DNA from: an uncultured Sutterella sp.
GTDB lineage: Bacteria; Pseudomonadota; Gammaproteobacteria; Burkholderiales; Burkholderiaceae_F
DNA: 64,000 nt
Direction of reading: 5' to 3'
Assembly: GCA_900757865.1 (NCBI GenBank)
Contig: CAAEPH010000007.1
Span: 1-64,000, forward strand
Part shown: positions 26,274 to 35,970 of the stretch, piece after piece
Layout of the letters: each line of letters opens with the position of its first letter
Numbering within the stretch: position 1 is the first letter of the stretch
Position numbers and translations under genes: made by a program
Notes under the pieces: model-generated
The model's input: only the letters and a program-made list of their open reading frames with translations
Databases searched by the model: none
Told to the model about the DNA's origin: nothing

Positions 26274-28223
26274 ATGACTAAAGAGATTTCACGCCGTGCG
26301 TTTTTGCGTACGAGTTTAGTGGGTGGAGCGACGCTCGCGGCGAGCGTCACGCATGCTGCGGGTAGCGGTATCTACAAGCCGGGTACGTATTCGGCTCGCG
26401 CATCTGGTATCGGTGACGTGGTAGTCACCATGACGTTTGATGAAAACCACATCACCGACGTCGTATTGGATGTCTCGGGTGAAACGCCAAACATTGGTCA
26501 GGCGGCTGCAGAAGCGCTCAAGAAGTCGCTCCTAACAGCGCAAACCTACGAAATCGACGGCGTCTCTGGGGCGTCCATTACCTCGGGCGCTGTTCGTCAA
26601 GCCGCCGAAAAATGTATTGCCCAAGCCAAAGGCGAAATCCCCGTTGAAGTGATCAGCAAGTCCGCCTCAAGCAATGACAACGGAGACTGGTTGGGGCAGG
26701 CTCCTGAGATCGATGAAAAAATGATCAAAGAGACGATCAACACGGACATTTTGGTCGTGGGTTGTGGCACGGGCGGTATGTTTGCAGTCGCGAGCGCCGC
26801 TGAAGCCGGTGGCAAAGTGATCGGCATTGATCGCTTCCCTGTGGGCACGGGTATTCGTGAAGACTTGGGTGCTATCGACTCGCGCTACCAAAAGAAGTGG
26901 GGCACGAAGATCGACAAGTTCGACTTTATTGCCATGGCCACACAGTACGCTGGTGGCCATATTGATCAGCGCCTTGTGAAACTCTGGGCCGATCGCTCGG
27001 GCGAGACGATTGACTGGTTTGGCGATCGATTGGCCGAGCACGGCATCGAACTTTGGCACGAGTCGGGCGACAAGAACGATCACACCCGCTACCCGCACTT
27101 CGCCACCGGGCACTCTCCGGTGCGCCAAAAAGATCGTGGTCTCATCAACAAGATCATTCAGGACTATGCCATCAGCAAAGGGGCACGCTTTGACTACTCC
27201 ACCCGCATGGTGAAGTTAGAAAAACGAAACGGTCGTGTGACGGGCTGTATTGCCACGAATCCTCAAGGTCACTATGTGCGCTACAACGCGAAAAAGGGCG
27301 TCATTGTGGCAACGGGTGGATACGCACAAAACTTCAGAATGCTCGAAGCGCTCCAGCCCTGGAACCTTCGCATTGTCTCTCGCTCGGGCGCCATGCCGGG
27401 TGCACACGGTGACGGGATTCGAGCTTGCCTTTGGGTCGGTGCCAAGATGGACGAAACGCACTCCATGATGATGTTTGACCGTGTCGCCCTGCGCCCCGAT
27501 CAGGTCCCGGGTGTCGACACCATTAAGTCGGGCGATACGGGTTGGTTCTGGATGGGCTCGCAGCCGTGGCTCAAAGTGAACAAATTTGGTGAACGCTTTA
27601 TGAACGAGTCGGGCACGTACGAAAACCCGCTTCATGCCGATGAATACAATCCCGATCACTGCCACTACAGCATTTTCGACAGCAACTGGCCCAAGTGGGC
27701 TGAGCGCTTCAAGATGCACGGTTGCTCTCGCTTGTTCCCGTTTGAAAACGGGGCTGAGCCCAACATCTCTTGGAAAGTCGTCCGCGACAAAATGCTGCCT
27801 GACTTGGTCGATAAAGGCTTTGTCATGAAAGCCGACACCATTGAAGAGCTCGCACAAAAATTGGGTTTGCCACCCAAGGCGCTCAAAGCGACAGTGGCGC
27901 GCAACAACGAGCTTTTCCACCGCGGTGAAGACGTCGACTTCGGCAAAGAAAAACACCGCCTCTCGCCCGTGGAACAAGGGCCATTTTATGGCGCGAAGAA
28001 CTCTGGCTGGATTCTTTGCACGATGGACGGCATTCAAATCAACACCCACGGCAACGCGATCGACACGAACGGCAATCCGATCCCCGGGTTGTACGTGATC
28101 GGTAACGACAGTGGTGGTTATTTCGCTAACGAATACCCGAACTTAGCGACCGGTATGGCCTGTGGTCGTACGGTCACCTTTGGTCGTGTGGTGGGCCAAG
28201 AACTCGCTCGCGCGAAAGCGTAA
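26274..28223 (+). CDS. Tat-exported FMN- and FAD-binding reductase (urocanate/fumarate reductase-like)
   Basis: A 649-residue periplasmic flavoprotein. It has a Tat signal (SRRAFLR, 6-12) and an FMN-binding domain (about 35-115) with the flavinylation motif DGVSGAS (95-101; Ser101 the likely attachment site). Then follows a FAD_binding_2 reductase domain starting at DILVVGCGTGGMF (158-170). This order is that of UrdA-type urocanate reductases and related acrylate/cinnamate reductases. No heme motifs are present, so electrons must come from another carrier such as the tetraheme protein at 170. The substrate cannot be told from sequence. A GAGGAAGG ribosome site precedes the ATG; a porin fragment follows. 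Confidence 0.88.
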   Translation: MTKEISRRAFLRTSLVGGATLAASVTHAAGSGIYKPGTYSARASGIGDVVVTMTFDENHITDVVLDVSGETPNIGQAAAEALKKSLLTAQTYEIDGVSGASITSGAVRQAAEKCIAQAKGEIPVEVISKSASSNDNGDWLGQAPEIDEKMIKETINTDILVVGCGTGGMFAVASAAEAGGKVIGIDRFPVGTGIREDLGAIDSRYQKKWGTKIDKFDFIAMATQYAGGHIDQRLVKLWADRSGETIDWFGDRLAEHGIELWHESGDKNDHTRYPHFATGHSPVRQKDRGLINKIIQDYAISKGARFDYSTRMVKLEKRNGRVTGCIATNPQGHYVRYNAKKGVIVATGGYAQNFRMLEALQPWNLRIVSRSGAMPGAHGDGIRACLWVGAKMDETHSMMMFDRVALRPDQVPGVDTIKSGDTGWFWMGSQPWLKVNKFGERFMNESGTYENPLHADEYNPDHCHYSIFDSNWPKWAERFKMHGCSRLFPFENGAEPNISWKVVRDKMLPDLVDKGFVMKADTIEELAQKLGLPPKALKATVARNNELFHRGEDVDFGKEKHRLSPVEQGPFYGAKNSGWILCTMDGIQINTHGNAIDTNGNPIPGLYVIGNDSGGYFANEYPNLATGMACGRTVTFGRVVGQELARAKA

Positions 28224-28278
28224 AAGAACTCTTCCACAACTTAATGCGCCCATCTCGCCTGAGAGCGCACTTTAGGCC

Positions 28279-28311
28279 GAGCGCTGTGCGTCACCCCGAG
28301 ACGCACCGCTC
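28279..28311 (+). terminator. Stem-loop after the FMN/FAD flavoprotein gene
   Basis: GTGCGTC (28286-28292) pairs with GACGCAC (28300-28306), extended by GAGCG/CGCTC with a 2-nt bulge. There is no T run, so termination may depend on Rho. Confidence 0.45.
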
Positions 28312-28400
28312 AGCCAAGCCCCCCGCTCTTAGGCAGCCCAAAGGGCGTTCATAACAGAAAGCTTTTCCCTCCTTATTTTTGTCTCACATGGACTCTAACT

Positions 28401-29190
28401 ATGAAAATAACACGTGTAGGTTTAGCCTTTGCCATGGCGCTTGCTACCCTTTCAGCTCAAGCCAGCAATGTCACGCTCTACGGCGTCATCGATGAAGCAC
28501 TTTCCGTGCAACACTTCTCTTACGTGGGCGACGCGAACACCACCAACACCAGCCTGAAATCCGGCCAAAACATGGGTTCTCGCTGGGGCATCAAAGGCAC
28601 TGAAGACTTGGGTAATGGTCTCACGCTCGGGTTCTCCCTCGAAAGTGGCTTTGCTGTGGACACAGGTCGCTCATTACAAAATGACCGTCTCTTTGGGCGT
28701 GACGCACGTCTATACATTGAGGGCGATCGCTTTGGTTTGCTCTCCTTCGGGCGCATGGGTCCGATCGTCGGTGGCAACGGGCCGTACGCTCGATTCGGTC
28801 GCGTGATGAGCCCGTTCTCTTGCGGTTGGGGTGACCTGGGCGGAACGCTTCAGGTTCTCTCTCTTGGGTACGACTTCATCGACAACGCGATTGCGTATAC
28901 CACGCCAAAATTTAACGGGCTTGACGCGTCCATTCAGTACTCGTTTGGCACGGATAGTACTAAATACGGTGACGATGGCATCGAAGGCAAATCGAGCGTC
29001 GATCGCCTCGTGAGCGGTGCGATTCGCTACGAAAATGACACGGTAATGATTGCCGCAGGCATTGAGAGCATCAACCAGGCGCAACCCGCTGCCCGCGCCA
29101 AGCACTTGGACGACTCGATCTCCTACAACTTGGGTGGTAGCTACAAAACAAGCTGGGCCAAGTTCTATGCCTACGGTCAGATCTTCCGAT
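28401..29190 (+). pseudogene. Truncated Gram-negative porin gene
   Basis: The frame opens with a signal peptide (MKITRVGLAFAMALATLSAQA) and typical betaproteobacterial porin sequence (NVTLYGVIDEAL, SRWGIKGTEDLG, RDARLYIEGDRFGLLSFGRMG). It continues for about 262 residues to YAYGQIF. The remaining 64 residues to 29381 are not porin: they are antisense to a MerR-type gene start. Full porins have about 350-400 residues and end in a beta strand with terminal Phe, both missing. The gene is therefore broken at about 29180-29195 and unlikely to yield a folded channel. Confidence 0.82.
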
Positions 29191-29345
29191 TGTTCAAAGG
29201 GATAATAGCGGTAGCCACTTTCGGCCGGCCGGACATCGAGGAGCCCATGTCGCTCGTAGTGCTTAAGAAAGTCACTCGTTACGCCCATGTAGCGGGCAAA
29301 GTCACCAATGCGGTATTTTTTCGTAGATGCCCCGTCACTCATCAT
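29183..29345 (-). pseudogene. Truncated MerR-type regulator gene (N-terminal fragment)
   Basis: Reading leftward from 29345, the protein begins MMSDGASTKKYRIGDFARYM and continues through SDFLKHYERHGLL and ESGYRYYPFEQS. That is a complete MerR-type winged-helix DNA-binding domain. Homology stops at the junction with the porin. The frame stays open to 28710, but that part is the reverse complement of porin coding sequence. The dimerisation helix and effector domain are lost. Confidence 0.75.
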
Positions 29346-29362
29346 GTGTCTCCGTTGCTCTC

Positions 29363-29417
29363 AGCCAAACTGAATGGTTAACCAAAAGAATTTTAACGTT
29401 TGGGCTTAGGTTTGGCT
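29363..29417. repeat. Inverted repeat upstream of the MerR fragment
   Basis: AGCCAAAC (29363-29370) and GTTTGGCT (29410-29417) are exact inverted copies 39 nt apart in the control region of the broken MerR gene. They may be remains of its promoter operators. Confidence 0.4.
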
Positions 29418-29521
29418 AAACGTCTTAGCGCTTGTGTGACATCCCCTCACAAAGCACGACGACAGAAGAACAAAATGGTGAAGAAAAACCAGATTAAGAA
29501 TGAGAGAAATATAATACGAAA

Positions 29522-29556
29522 AGAGCTAAGTACCTGATTTTAAAGTACTTAGCTCT
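29522..29556 (-). terminator. Terminator downstream of tRNA-Ser
   Basis: A perfect 12-bp stem (29522-29533 with 29545-29556) lies 6 nt beyond the 3' end of the tRNA, read on the minus strand, followed by a short T-rich tract. Confidence 0.8.
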
Positions 29557-29562
29557 GCAATC

Positions 29563-29653
29563 TGGCGGAAGCGGTGAGATTCGAACTCACGGACGGCTAC
29601 AAACCGTCGCCGGTTTTCAAGACCGGTGCATTCAACCACTCTGCCACACTTCC
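29563..29653 (-). tRNA. tRNA-Ser (anticodon UGA)
   Basis: The 91-nt minus-strand sequence folds as a class II tRNA. The acceptor stem is GGAAGTG/CGCTTCC with one G-U pair, and the anticodon stem CCGGT/ACCGG encloses CTTGAAA. It also has a long variable arm, TTCGAATC in the T loop and an encoded CCA end. The anticodon TGA reads UCN serine codons. Confidence 0.96.
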
Positions 29654-29922
29654 TTTAGTGTTGAAACCCGTAGGTTTCCAAGGTTGAGGGAGGATTATAC
29701 CAGAGTTGAGAGGTCTTAATCGAATTCTTTCCATTATTTGGTAAAATAATACCCCCTATCCCACATAGTAGGGACAACTTTAGAGCCGTAACGTAGAGAG
29801 AAACCTTGCTGTTGAAGGCTTCTGCGCGATTTCGTATATTAGCGTATAGACCCTACGAGCTGTGGACTTTGCGATCCTCTGCCCACCACTACCCTCAAAC
29901 AACCATTGGGAAGACCATCACC

Positions 29923-30288
29923 ATGACCTTTGTTGAAGCCATCAAAAGCGGTTTCCGCAACTATGCCACCTTTCGTGGCCGTGCCTCACGTTCAGAATTT
30001 TGGTTCTTTATGCTTTTTTGCGTTCTGGCGATGTTAGTCGCAAGTGTGTTGGACGTGACGCTCTTTGCTGCCTATGTAGCCACTGACGGCGGTGGCCTAC
30101 TGAGCCTCATCACGCTCTTGGTCACGATTCTTCCAAGCATCGCCGTCAGTGTCAGGCGACTTCACGACAGCAATCACTCGGGTTGGTGGTATTTATTAAA
30201 CTTCCTTCCTATTATTGGTCTCGTGCTCATCTATTTTTATTGCATCAATCCAGACGAAGGCCGCGAAAACCGTTTCGGCATTCGCTAA
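29923..30288 (+). CDS. DUF805 family membrane protein
   Basis: A 121-residue integral membrane protein. It has the family opening (FRNYATFRGRASRSEFWFF), three or four hydrophobic helices and the conserved SVRRLHDSNHSGWWYLL segment. The function of DUF805 proteins is not established. The ATG at 29923 is preferred over the longer frame from 29806 because homology begins there and GGGAAG precedes it. It faces tilS tail to tail. Confidence 0.88.
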   Translation: MTFVEAIKSGFRNYATFRGRASRSEFWFFMLFCVLAMLVASVLDVTLFAAYVATDGGGLLSLITLLVTILPSIAVSVRRLHDSNHSGWWYLLNFLPIIGLVLIYFYCINPDEGRENRFGIR

Positions 30289-30338
30289 TCTTCTCAACCG
30301 AGAGCTTGTCTTGGTGCCTCCTGAGACGCTCTCTCGGT

Positions 30339-32066
30339 TTAAGGCTTTTCTTTCACGGCGGCGTTTTTGCTCTTGGCGCGACGCCGTTTTTTCCCGTCGT
30401 GCACCTCAGCGTAATTGGTTAGCGTTGGTTGCCCCCAGAGGCCACCATCGGGGTGAAATTCAAAGCGCACACGCTCTGGGAACAAGTCCGGATCGTCACA
30501 TGCGCGAATCTCAAGACCCAACCCCGCGACATAAATCAAATCGTTGTCCATCCAGAGTAGCGGCAAATCAGCGCGCTCAAAACTCGGTATCTGCGCTTCT
30601 GCAAAGAGGTCTTTGAGGTGCTTGGAGGGGCGAAGCGACCAGAGCTTTAATTTTTCTCCACCCACTCGCGAACGGACTTCCAAGCGTGCCGATTGTAAGC
30701 GTGCCACAGCAATACCGGGCTGTCGATCCACACAAGGGAGCACCCAGAGTTCGCCGCGCCAATCCGGGAGCGAAAGGCGCTCTTCTTGACCCGTGATCGT
30801 AATACGCTGCACGCCCACACTCGCTTCTCGAGGCTTGGTCGCGTCTTGCAAGAGAAGCAAATGCCCCCATCGACGCAAGGTCTTTGCCCCCAGGCGCACC
30901 GTCATGGTGGTATCGGTCCGTGTCTCACGAATCTGCCTTAACGTATCATCAAGCTTTGCGCGCGTTGGCACACTCGCGCCCGCGTGCTGCAACCAATGCC
31001 GCAGGCACCACGCTTGACGTGCGGGCAGAAGTTGCTGGAAGCGGTCGACATTGAGCGCTTCGGGCGTTTGTTCATCCCGGCAAAAAGCCAAGTCCTCCGC
31101 CGCGACACTCTGGAGCACCTCCACGGCTTCCGCAACCAAATCCACGCTTCGTGAGGCGGACGTGCGAAACCCGGGGCGCATCGCTTCAAAAACAGGCATC
31201 ACCTCGTGGCGCAAACGATTGCGGTCGTACTTCACGTCTGCGTTGCTCTCGTCGTCGACCCACTGCAATTTATGGCTTCGGGCATAGCGCTCAATCGTCT
31301 CGCGCGACACGCTCACCCAGGGACGCAACAAAAGCACAGGACGCACATCCGGGTGACGACTGAGTTTACCCGGTGTTGTTAAGCGTCGTGTGACCGGAAA
31401 CGCCGCCAACCCCTCGGGGCCAGCGCCTCGCAAAAACTGCAACAAAAACGTCTCGAGACGATCGTCCTCGTGGTGTGCCGTGATCACCATGTCGTCACCA
31501 CGCTCAAACGCGTTACGACCTAACGCCCGATAGCGCGCTTCGCGAGCGGCGGCTTCAATGCCAACGCCCTTGGCTTTCACTTCCACCGAAATGGCCTCAA
31601 ACGGCACACCTCGCGCTTGACACGCTAAACGGCAATGCTCTTGCCACGAGTTGGCGTTGGGTGAGAGCCCATGGTTGATATAAACGGCCCGCAAACGAGC
31701 GACCAAGCACTGCTGCGAGCGATGGAAAAACTTAGCGAGCACGTCAAGAAGCGAGAGCGAATCGCGCCCTCCAGAGAGCGCCACCACGACCCGCACGGGG
31801 TTCAAGGGCGAGAGCGTAAATTCCCCGTCACGCGTCGTCGATAAACTTTCTGCGGCGTCCTGAATCGCTTTGACAATGGGCGCTAAGAGCACATCGCCCA
31901 CGCGCTCGCCAGCGCGTTTGGCTTTGGACGTTGACTTATTCGAGGTTCGCTCCTTACTCACAGACGAGCTTGGCAAATCCGGTAATGTCAAAGGTAAGGA
32001 GGCCGTAGACGGCATTTCACGACGAGGCATGGCTGATAAAAACGCGCACAACCGATTTGATCGCAT
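30339..32066 (-). CDS. tilS: tRNA(Ile)-lysidine synthetase
   Basis: A cytoplasmic ATP-dependent enzyme that converts C34 of tRNA-Ile(CAU) to lysidine, an essential decoding step. The N-type ATP pyrophosphatase P-loop is VALSGGRDSLSLLD (SGGRDS at about residues 98-103 from the 32066 start). It is followed by YINHGLSPNANSWQEHC and HHEDDRLETFLLQFLRGAG, all typical of TilS. The C-terminal domains (SRVGGEKLKLW) are present. The protein has about 575 residues, longer than enteric TilS (about 430), mainly from a roughly 90-residue low-complexity N-terminal extension. The true start may lie downstream of 32066. It sits next to accA as in Burkholderiales. Confidence 0.93.
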   Translation of the reverse strand: MRSNRLCAFLSAMPRREMPSTASLPLTLPDLPSSSVSKERTSNKSTSKAKRAGERVGDVLLAPIVKAIQDAAESLSTTRDGEFTLSPLNPVRVVVALSGGRDSLSLLDVLAKFFHRSQQCLVARLRAVYINHGLSPNANSWQEHCRLACQARGVPFEAISVEVKAKGVGIEAAAREARYRALGRNAFERGDDMVITAHHEDDRLETFLLQFLRGAGPEGLAAFPVTRRLTTPGKLSRHPDVRPVLLLRPWVSVSRETIERYARSHKLQWVDDESNADVKYDRNRLRHEVMPVFEAMRPGFRTSASRSVDLVAEAVEVLQSVAAEDLAFCRDEQTPEALNVDRFQQLLPARQAWCLRHWLQHAGASVPTRAKLDDTLRQIRETRTDTTMTVRLGAKTLRRWGHLLLLQDATKPREASVGVQRITITGQEERLSLPDWRGELWVLPCVDRQPGIAVARLQSARLEVRSRVGGEKLKLWSLRPSKHLKDLFAEAQIPSFERADLPLLWMDNDLIYVAGLGLEIRACDDPDLFPERVRFEFHPDGGLWGQPTLTNYAEVHDGKKRRRAKSKNAAVKEKP

Positions 32067-32302
32067 CAAAAAGGCCGCACAGAAAGACTAAACAAAATGA
32101 GCCTTGTGAAGATTTCCCATTTTTGGACGTCTTCTCAAGGCCGATTGGGGCTATTTCCATTATTGTAGCGGGTTTTAATGCGCTTTTTGTCAGCTCTTTG
32201 CACCATTAACGCGCTCTCCCGGTCGCAAACGTGCCGTATGCAAAAAAACGGTCCCCGCCATGAAGGGACCGTCTTTTCAAAAAAGCCCACGCCGAACAAG
32301 CC

Positions 32303-33295
32303 TTATTGCTTATCGGGCTTCGCTTCTGTGGCTTTCACCACAAACTTGCCAAAGTTATTGAGGCGATTATGGCGCAGCGCCACCAAGCGCTCAGGCGAAT
32401 GCTTCATCAATTTTCGCAATTCATCGGTGAGCACTTTTTTGAGCGTCACGCTCATCAAGTGAGGATCGCGATGCGCCCCACCAATGGGTTCACTCACGAC
32501 ACGATCAACCAGACCCAACGCCTTCAAGCGGTCTGCGGTAAGCCCCAGCGCTTCCGCTGCGCGCGGTGCTTGAGCGGCGTCTTTCCAGAGAATGGACGCA
32601 CAACCCTCGGGACTGATCACCGAATACGTGGCGTACTGCAGCATCAACACCGTGTCCGCCACGGCAATCGCCAAGGCGCCCCCAGAACCCCCTTCGCCGA
32701 TCACACAACTTAAGATAGGCACTTTTAACATGCTCATTGCGTAGATGTTGTGCCCAATCGCTTCCGACTGCCCACGCTCTTCAGCGCCAATGCCAGGGTA
32801 GGCGCCCGGGGTGTCCACAAAGGTCACCACCGGCAGGCCAAACTTCTCGGCCATCTCCATTAAACGCAACGCTTTGCGATACCCCTCGGGGCGCGCCATC
32901 CCAAAGTTGCGCTCCGTGCGCTCTTTGAGCGTACGCCCTTTTTGGTTACCGATCACCACCACGTTCATGTCGGCCAAGCGGGCAAGCCCACCCACAATGG
33001 CCGCATCGTCTGCGTACAGACGATCCCCGTGGAGCTCGTGAAAGTCCGTAAAGATCGAAGCGATATAGTCCAAGGTATACGGACGATTCGGGTGACGGGC
33101 TACGAGTGAGGTTTGCCAAGGGGTCAAATGCGCATAGAGCTCTTTGACCATGGTCGAGGATTTTTTCTCAAGCGATGCAATCTCTTTGGCGATCGAAACG
33201 TTCGCGTCGCTCTCGTCCAAAGCACGCAGCTCTTCAATTTTCTGCGAGAGCGCTTCCACCTCACGCTCAAAGTCAAGAAAGACGGGTTTTGCCAT
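32303..33295 (-). CDS. accA: Acetyl-CoA carboxylase carboxyltransferase alpha subunit
   Basis: A 330-residue subunit that with AccD transfers carboxyl from carboxybiotin to acetyl-CoA, starting fatty acid synthesis. It has the family N terminus (FLDFEREVEAL), the crotonase-like core (FVDTPGAYPGIGAEERGQ, GEGGSGGALAI) and SPEGCASILWKD. The ATG at 33295 is preferred over the overlapping GTG at 33298. It is immediately followed upstream on the minus strand by cysS, 12 nt away, so both are probably co-transcribed. Confidence 0.97.
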   Translation of the reverse strand: MAKPVFLDFEREVEALSQKIEELRALDESDANVSIAKEIASLEKKSSTMVKELYAHLTPWQTSLVARHPNRPYTLDYIASIFTDFHELHGDRLYADDAAIVGGLARLADMNVVVIGNQKGRTLKERTERNFGMARPEGYRKALRLMEMAEKFGLPVVTFVDTPGAYPGIGAEERGQSEAIGHNIYAMSMLKVPILSCVIGEGGSGGALAIAVADTVLMLQYATYSVISPEGCASILWKDAAQAPRAAEALGLTADRLKALGLVDRVVSEPIGGAHRDPHLMSVTLKKVLTDELRKLMKHSPERLVALRHNRLNNFGKFVVKATEAKPDKQ

Positions 33296-33307
33296 CACGT
33301 ACCTCGC

Positions 33308-34714
33308 TTAGAGACGACGCCAGGTCGTACCCTGAGGCGTATCCATCAATTCAATGCCTTCGGCCAAAAGGTCCGCTCGGATTTGGTCGGCACGCGCAAA
33401 GTCACGCGCTTTCTTCGCGGCCGCGCGCTCCGCAATTAACCCTTCAATACGGCTTTCGTCTTCCGCACTCGCGCCACCTTTGAGGAACGCTTCGGGGTCA
33501 CGCTGGAGCACATTCAACACTGCGCCCAAGCCTTTGAGCTGACGCGCGAGCGCTGCGGAGCGTGTACGATTCACTTCGGTAGCCAAATCAAAGAGCGCCG
33601 ACACCGCCTGCGGCGTGTTGAAGTCGTCGTCCATCGCCGCTTTAAAGCGCTGGGCAAATGCCTCTGACCAGTCCAGGGGGTCGTTGTCGGGCGTGACCTC
33701 ATTTAACGCCCCGTATAAGCGCACGAGCGCTTTTTGTGCTTCTTCAATGAGGACTGGCGAAAAACTGATCGGGGAGCGATAGTGGCTACGCAACAAGAAA
33801 AAGCGCAACACCTCAGCGCCGTTGCCGTCCCCATAGGTTTTGTTGGTATCGGCGAGCGCATCGCGAATGGTCCAGAAGTTGCCTAACGATTTGGACATCT
33901 TTTCTTCTTGACCGTCTTTATTGCGAACGCGCAACGGGCCCGAGTGCATCCACACGTTGGCAAACGTCTTCCCCGTGGCGCCTTCACTTTGTGCAATCTC
34001 GTTTTCGTGATGAGGGAACACCAAATCAGGGCCACCGCCATGGATATCAAACGTATCACCTAAGAGCTTGGTGGACATCGCCGAGCACTCGATATGCCAA
34101 CCTGGACGGCCTTTGCCCCACTTGGAATCCCACTGCGGCTCGCCTGGCTTCGCGCTCTTCCAGAGCACAAAGTCAAGCGGATCACGCTTGCCAGAGTTGA
34201 CATCCACACGCGCGCCACTTTGCAAATCATCGATGCTCTTGCCGGAGAGCCGTCCGTAGCGAGGGAACTTGCGAACGGCATAATCGACGTCGCCGTCGCT
34301 CCCCTGATAAGCCAAGCCACGCGCTTCAAGACGTTCGACCAAATTGAGCATCTCGGGGATAAACTGCGTGGCGCGTGGCTCCATGGTGGGCGCCAAGCAC
34401 CCGAGCGCGGCCATATCTTCTTGCATGGCGCGCGTGAACTCGTCAGTGAGCTCATCAATGCTGATGTGGCGCTCAGCTGCGCGACGAATAATCTTGTCGT
34501 CCACGTCCGTGATGTTACGCACAAACGTCACGCGGTAGCCACTCGCTTCGAGCCAACGGCGCACCACATCAAAAGCGACAAAGGTACGACCATGGCCAAT
34601 GTGGCAGTAATCATAGACCGTCACCCCACAGACATACATCCGAACGTGCCCGGGTTCAAGGGATTCAAAAGGTTTCTGTTCACCGCTGTACGTCGAGTAA
34701 ATCGAAAGCGCCAT
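33308..34714 (-). CDS. cysS: Cysteinyl-tRNA synthetase
   Basis: A class I aminoacyl-tRNA synthetase of 468 residues. The zinc cysteine lies in MYVCGVTVYD, followed by the HIGH signature (CHIGHGRTF), WHIECSAMS and the KMSKS loop (EEKMSKSLGNF). Start at the ATG at 34714, preceded by AAGGAAGA; the frame is open further upstream but passes the promoter. Length is normal. Confidence 0.97.
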   Translation of the reverse strand: MALSIYSTYSGEQKPFESLEPGHVRMYVCGVTVYDYCHIGHGRTFVAFDVVRRWLEASGYRVTFVRNITDVDDKIIRRAAERHISIDELTDEFTRAMQEDMAALGCLAPTMEPRATQFIPEMLNLVERLEARGLAYQGSDGDVDYAVRKFPRYGRLSGKSIDDLQSGARVDVNSGKRDPLDFVLWKSAKPGEPQWDSKWGKGRPGWHIECSAMSTKLLGDTFDIHGGGPDLVFPHHENEIAQSEGATGKTFANVWMHSGPLRVRNKDGQEEKMSKSLGNFWTIRDALADTNKTYGDGNGAEVLRFFLLRSHYRSPISFSPVLIEEAQKALVRLYGALNEVTPDNDPLDWSEAFAQRFKAAMDDDFNTPQAVSALFDLATEVNRTRSAALARQLKGLGAVLNVLQRDPEAFLKGGASAEDESRIEGLIAERAAAKKARDFARADQIRADLLAEGIELMDTPQGTTWRRL

Positions 34715-35065
34715 GACGAGATTCTTCCTTATAGTGTGCTTTTGGAAAGGTAAAAAAGAAATTTTAACGATTTTGTGTCGCTTTCGCCGAGCCTTTTTGC
34801 GAAAGAAATGGGGCGCAATCCCCCCTCCTCGGCTAAAATACAAGCCACCAAGACCGTTGCTGTGTTTGTCAGTATAGCTTTTCCGCTTGGGCCACGTCAC
34901 GCGAAGGCTCTCGACCGTTTGGACGAGGACCTACTCCCCCTTTGATGGCAAGGGCAAAGCGAACGCCACAGCATTCAGAGAACCTGTGTTTAAGCGGCAA
35001 CGCCTACTCTGAGAAAACGGTCTTTATGACAATTTGAGTCGACTCTTTTTCTAGACGAATTGATA

Positions 35066-35866
35066 ATGGCCTCCTCACGTAAAATCTTCTCCCTCGTCGC
35101 CAGTGCTCTGCTGGCTCTCTCCGTAGCCAGTCACGCTGCACTCATCAACACCGAAAACCTTGATCCGGCACTTCAAGGCTTGGCCCCCGCCGACGTACCA
35201 ACGCAGGTACAGCGCTTTTTAACGCAAGGCCGTAACGCCGAGGCGCTTGCCTTGGCTGAAGCGGGGCTTCGCCACAATGACAAAAACCTCAACTTGCGCT
35301 TTATGCGCACGGTCGCTCTGCAAAATTTAGGGCGAGTCGATGAGGCCATCACGGATTTGCGTCGCATGACTGGGGACTTTCCTGAGGTGCCCGAGCCCTA
35401 CAATAATTTGGCCGTCATTTTGGCGCAGCGCGGTGAAATGGATGAAGCCGAAGGGCTCTTAAAGCGTGCCTTACAAGTCTCACCTCAATTTGCCACGGCG
35501 CGTAAAAATTTGGGGGACATTTACCTCACCAAAGCCTACAACGAATACCGCGAAGCCCACGAGGTGATCAAAAATAACGCGCAGTTAAACGAGCGCCTCG
35601 AGGCGCTCGGCCCCTGGTTTGCTAACGCCGCCCAAGTGGAGCCCACCGAAGAAAAGAGCGCGACCTCCAGTAAGAATGAAAATGCGGCGGAAGCGGTGAG
35701 ATCCGAACTCGAGAATAGCGACAACAACGCAACGGATACCCCAAAAAACGGTGAATCGAGCGTCACCAACCCCGCGATCCGCGTGACCGTCACGCCCGCC
35801 AAGACGAGTACTTCCACGGACGAGAAGCCTTTCAATAGCGATTGGGATAGTGCGTCTCAGCAATAA
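35066..35866 (+). CDS. Exported tetratricopeptide repeat protein
   Basis: A 266-residue periplasmic protein with a Sec signal peptide (SLVASALLALSVASHA). At least three TPR units follow (QGRNAEALALAEAGLRHN, LGRVDEAITDLRRM, RGEMDEAEGLLKRALQVSP), and the Ser/Asn/Glu/Thr-rich C-terminal 80 residues are probably disordered. It sits between cysS and two cyclophilin genes as in Burkholderiales, which suggests an envelope scaffold role; function is inferred only. The ATG at 35066 is preferred over the TTG at 35060. Confidence 0.85.
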   Translation: MASSRKIFSLVASALLALSVASHAALINTENLDPALQGLAPADVPTQVQRFLTQGRNAEALALAEAGLRHNDKNLNLRFMRTVALQNLGRVDEAITDLRRMTGDFPEVPEPYNNLAVILAQRGEMDEAEGLLKRALQVSPQFATARKNLGDIYLTKAYNEYREAHEVIKNNAQLNERLEALGPWFANAAQVEPTEEKSATSSKNENAAEAVRSELENSDNNATDTPKNGESSVTNPAIRVTVTPAKTSTSTDEKPFNSDWDSASQQ

Positions 35867-35970
35867 TTCACTCATACACACACGAGCGTCGCACCGACCT
35901 TCGACATGTGCGCTCAGCTTGAGCGATCGGACTCGGTCGACGCGCTTTTTAGTTTTAAAAGGATACGACC

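Noticed and set aside
27216..28049. Long antisense frames inside well-coded genes (also 4943-5671 minus, 6726-7664 minus, 12957-13544 minus, 45508-46719 plus)
   Set aside because: They mirror strongly codon-biased genes with clear families on the other strand and show no domain, signal or ribosome site of their own.
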